Shown: positions 5,186-5,223 of the stretch, in pieces | Layout of the letters: each line of letters starts with the position of its first letter | Numbering within the stretch: the first letter of the stretch is position 1 | Notes under the pieces: model-generated | What the model was told of the DNA's origin: nothing | Seen by the model: the letters and a program-made list of their open reading frames with translations, nothing else | Database searches by the model: none | Program-made: the position numbers and the translations under genes | NCBI GenBank assembly: GCA_937892815.1 | Contig: CALBHZ010000286.1 | Span: 1-5,223, forward strand | Direction: 5' to 3' | Origin: an uncultured archaeon | Lineage (GTDB): Archaea; Thermoproteota; Nitrososphaeria; Conexivisphaerales; CALBHZ01 | Length of the DNA: 5,223 nt

Positions 5186-5223
5186 TTATCTCTGCCTTTC
5201 TTGGGCTTCAATCAAATCCTCAC
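5186..5223 (-). CDS. Possible 3' end of an upstream gene (partial)
   Basis: In one minus-strand frame the window edge reads eleven codons, EDLIEAQERQR, then TAA at 5188-5186. The charged composition looks like a protein C-terminus, and the purine-rich strand matches the coding strand of other genes here. It would lie about 67 bp upstream of prs on the same strand. Eleven codons cannot identify a family, and the reading could be chance. The opposite strand has an ATG at 5181 with an open but pyrimidine-rich frame, which I consider less likely. Confidence 0.35.
   Translation of the reverse strand, partial: EDLIEAQERQR

Noticed and set aside
5181..5223. Plus-strand gene starting at ATG 5181, about 28 bp after the TATA-like stretch
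   Set aside because: Only 14 codons are visible, the strand is pyrimidine-rich unlike other coding strands here, and the product lacks charge; the minus-strand reading is more protein-like, though neither is secure.

Overview
The window looks like one end of a metagenome-assembled contig from a thermophilic archaeon, most likely in the TACK/Thermoproteota part of the tree. The evidence is archaeal-type enzymes (class II methionine aminopeptidase, archaeal phosphopantetheine adenylyltransferase, archaeal TrpRS and PRPP synthetase), a DUF1512 family protein, a solitary 5S rRNA gene, an intron-containing tRNA-Trp without an encoded CCA, TATA boxes about 25 bp in front of start codons, and structural RNAs far richer in GC (about 71% by my count in the 5S) than the AT-rich genes around them. 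Bases 1-70 are not biological: they are an Illumina P5/Nextera library adapter left on the contig end.

Layout. 71-1059 (minus): 3'-truncated trpS, cut by the adapter. 1056-1553 (minus): coaD, directly upstream of trpS and overlapping it by a TTGA start/stop; both genes start with TTG. 1554-1603: a compact divergent promoter. 1604-2494 (plus): map, methionine aminopeptidase. 2484-2663 (minus): a tiny zinc-ribbon protein whose 3' end overlaps map convergently by 11 bp. 2676-3797 (minus): DUF1512 membrane-anchored protein, apparently co-transcribed with the zinc ribbon. About 3836-3952 (minus): 5S rRNA with its own TATA box. 4056-4185 (plus): tRNA-Trp(CCA) with a 56-nt intron at 37/38. 4210-5118 (minus): prs, with a strong TATA box at leaderless distance. 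5186-5223: possibly the last codons of another minus-strand gene.

Most genes serve translation or nucleotide/cofactor supply: tryptophan charging (trpS, tRNA-Trp), N-terminal methionine removal (map), 5S rRNA, PRPP for nucleotide, tryptophan and histidine synthesis (prs), and CoA synthesis (coaD). The DUF1512/zinc-ribbon pair is the uncharacterised part.

The most interesting structure is the tRNA-Trp intron. It forms a textbook bulge-helix-bulge splice site and also carries box D- and box C-like motifs with two 10-bp guide segments, one matching the anticodon region around C34 and one matching the 3' exon around position 39. This is the layout of the archaeal cis/trans 2'-O-methylation guide RNA known from euryarchaeal pre-tRNA-Trp. 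Here it is squeezed into 56 nt, with the best C and D boxes adjacent in the middle, so that a canonical box order appears only when the intron is circular. A duplicated CTGGAG element gives the anticodon strand two alternative partners, one for splicing and one for guiding.
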